This document shows, in pieces, positions 63,881-64,000 of a stretch of DNA of 64,000 nt. The stretch spans positions 31,127-95,126 of the forward strand of contig JANXWB010000071.1 of assembly GCA_025351345.1 (NCBI GenBank), in the 5' to 3' direction. The position numbers and the translations under genes are program-made. The notes beneath the pieces were generated by a model. The model made no database searches and was not told the origin of the DNA. It saw only the letters and a list, made by a program, of their open reading frames with translations. Source of the DNA: Synechococcales cyanobacterium GL140_1_metabat_312 (GTDB lineage Bacteria; Cyanobacteriota; Cyanobacteriia; Leptolyngbyales; Leptolyngbyaceae). The stretch's first letter is position 1, and each line of letters starts with the position of its first letter.

Positions 63881-64000
63881 GTGAAACCCCTTGTGAAGCG
63901 CCCAAAACCCCTTGCGACCCTCCGCCCTAGTGTCTTCTGGCGGCTAGCCGAGGAGATTCCCCAATCCCTCAGTATGAGCTTAACAATAGCTTCCATCGCC
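63881..64000 (+). CDS. ABC transporter permease, N-terminus only (window edge)
   Basis: An open frame of 40 codons from GTG at 63881 (another GTG at 63893) to the window end. It has a basic start, then FWRLAEEIPQSLSMSLTIAS, which matches the beginning of SsuC/TauC-type permeases. It begins 50 bp after the binding-protein stop and is presumably in the same transcript. Confidence 0.65.
   Translation, partial: MKPLVKRPKPLATLRPSVFWRLAEEIPQSLSMSLTIASIA

Overview
The window reads as a chromosomal segment of a cyanobacterium, probably filamentous and Leptolyngbya-like, though the genus cannot be fixed from sequence alone. The evidence is the very high density of CGATCG and GCGATCGC (HIP1-type) palindromes on both strands, a light-dependent protochlorophyllide reductase, ClpC, a CdaA diadenylate cyclase, minD-minE, and several small proteins known mainly from cyanobacteria. 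There are no rRNAs, CRISPR arrays or phage structural genes, and I found no tRNA.

1-46104 is mostly ordinary core genome in short, often divergent or convergent units: an AI-2E family exporter (cut by the window edge), an RppA-like response regulator, hisG, an alpha/beta hydrolase, a PAS-PAS-GGDEF-EAL protein, clpC, rimI, lysA-cdaA, por, a receiver-histidine kinase, a GT39-like glycosyltransferase, a phosphopantetheinyl transferase, a lone ureE, a polar amino acid ABC binding protein, an LL-DAP-aminotransferase-like enzyme, yihY/M28 peptidase, an L,D-transpeptidase, rph, a CobA-like protein, dcd, thrC flanked by two MoaD/ThiS-type sulfur carriers, a WD40 Ser/Thr kinase, a rhomboid protease, an acyltransferase, minC, a YbbN-like thioredoxin, an EcfT/CbiQ protein, a papain-fold protease with an extraordinary acidic tail, a MOSC protein, DUF362, minD-minE and aroE.

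46105-52170 is an accessory island. It lies between two diverged copies of the 3' end of aroE: the real aroE ends at 46104, and a second aroE 3' end (52165-52337) is fused in frame to the first ~110 codons of menD. The island carries a NACHT STAND ATPase with a C-terminal GUN4 (tetrapyrrole-binding) domain, a RAYT/TnpA-REP transposase, and a nested set of toxin-antitoxin modules. These are an intact VapBC-like pair, an intact hicB with a truncated hicA, a second antitoxin driven by a 118-bp duplicate of the first promoter but followed by a broken, different PIN toxin, and a decayed second hicBA. Immediately beyond the island is a T4-type polynucleotide kinase/phosphatase.

56612-64000 is a guanidine utilisation locus. 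Two guanidine-I (ykkC) riboswitches face away from each other. The left one leads a minus-strand operon of two DUF1989 proteins (carboxyguanidine deiminase subunits), a guanidine/urea carboxylase and a stand-alone allophanate-hydrolase C-terminal domain. The right one, which ends in a clear intrinsic terminator, leads an ABC transporter (lipoprotein binding protein plus the start of a permease). The carboxylase is split by an apparent one-base loss in a G-run encoding its glycine-rich ATP-grasp loop. Glycerate kinase and an APC-type permease sit beside this locus.
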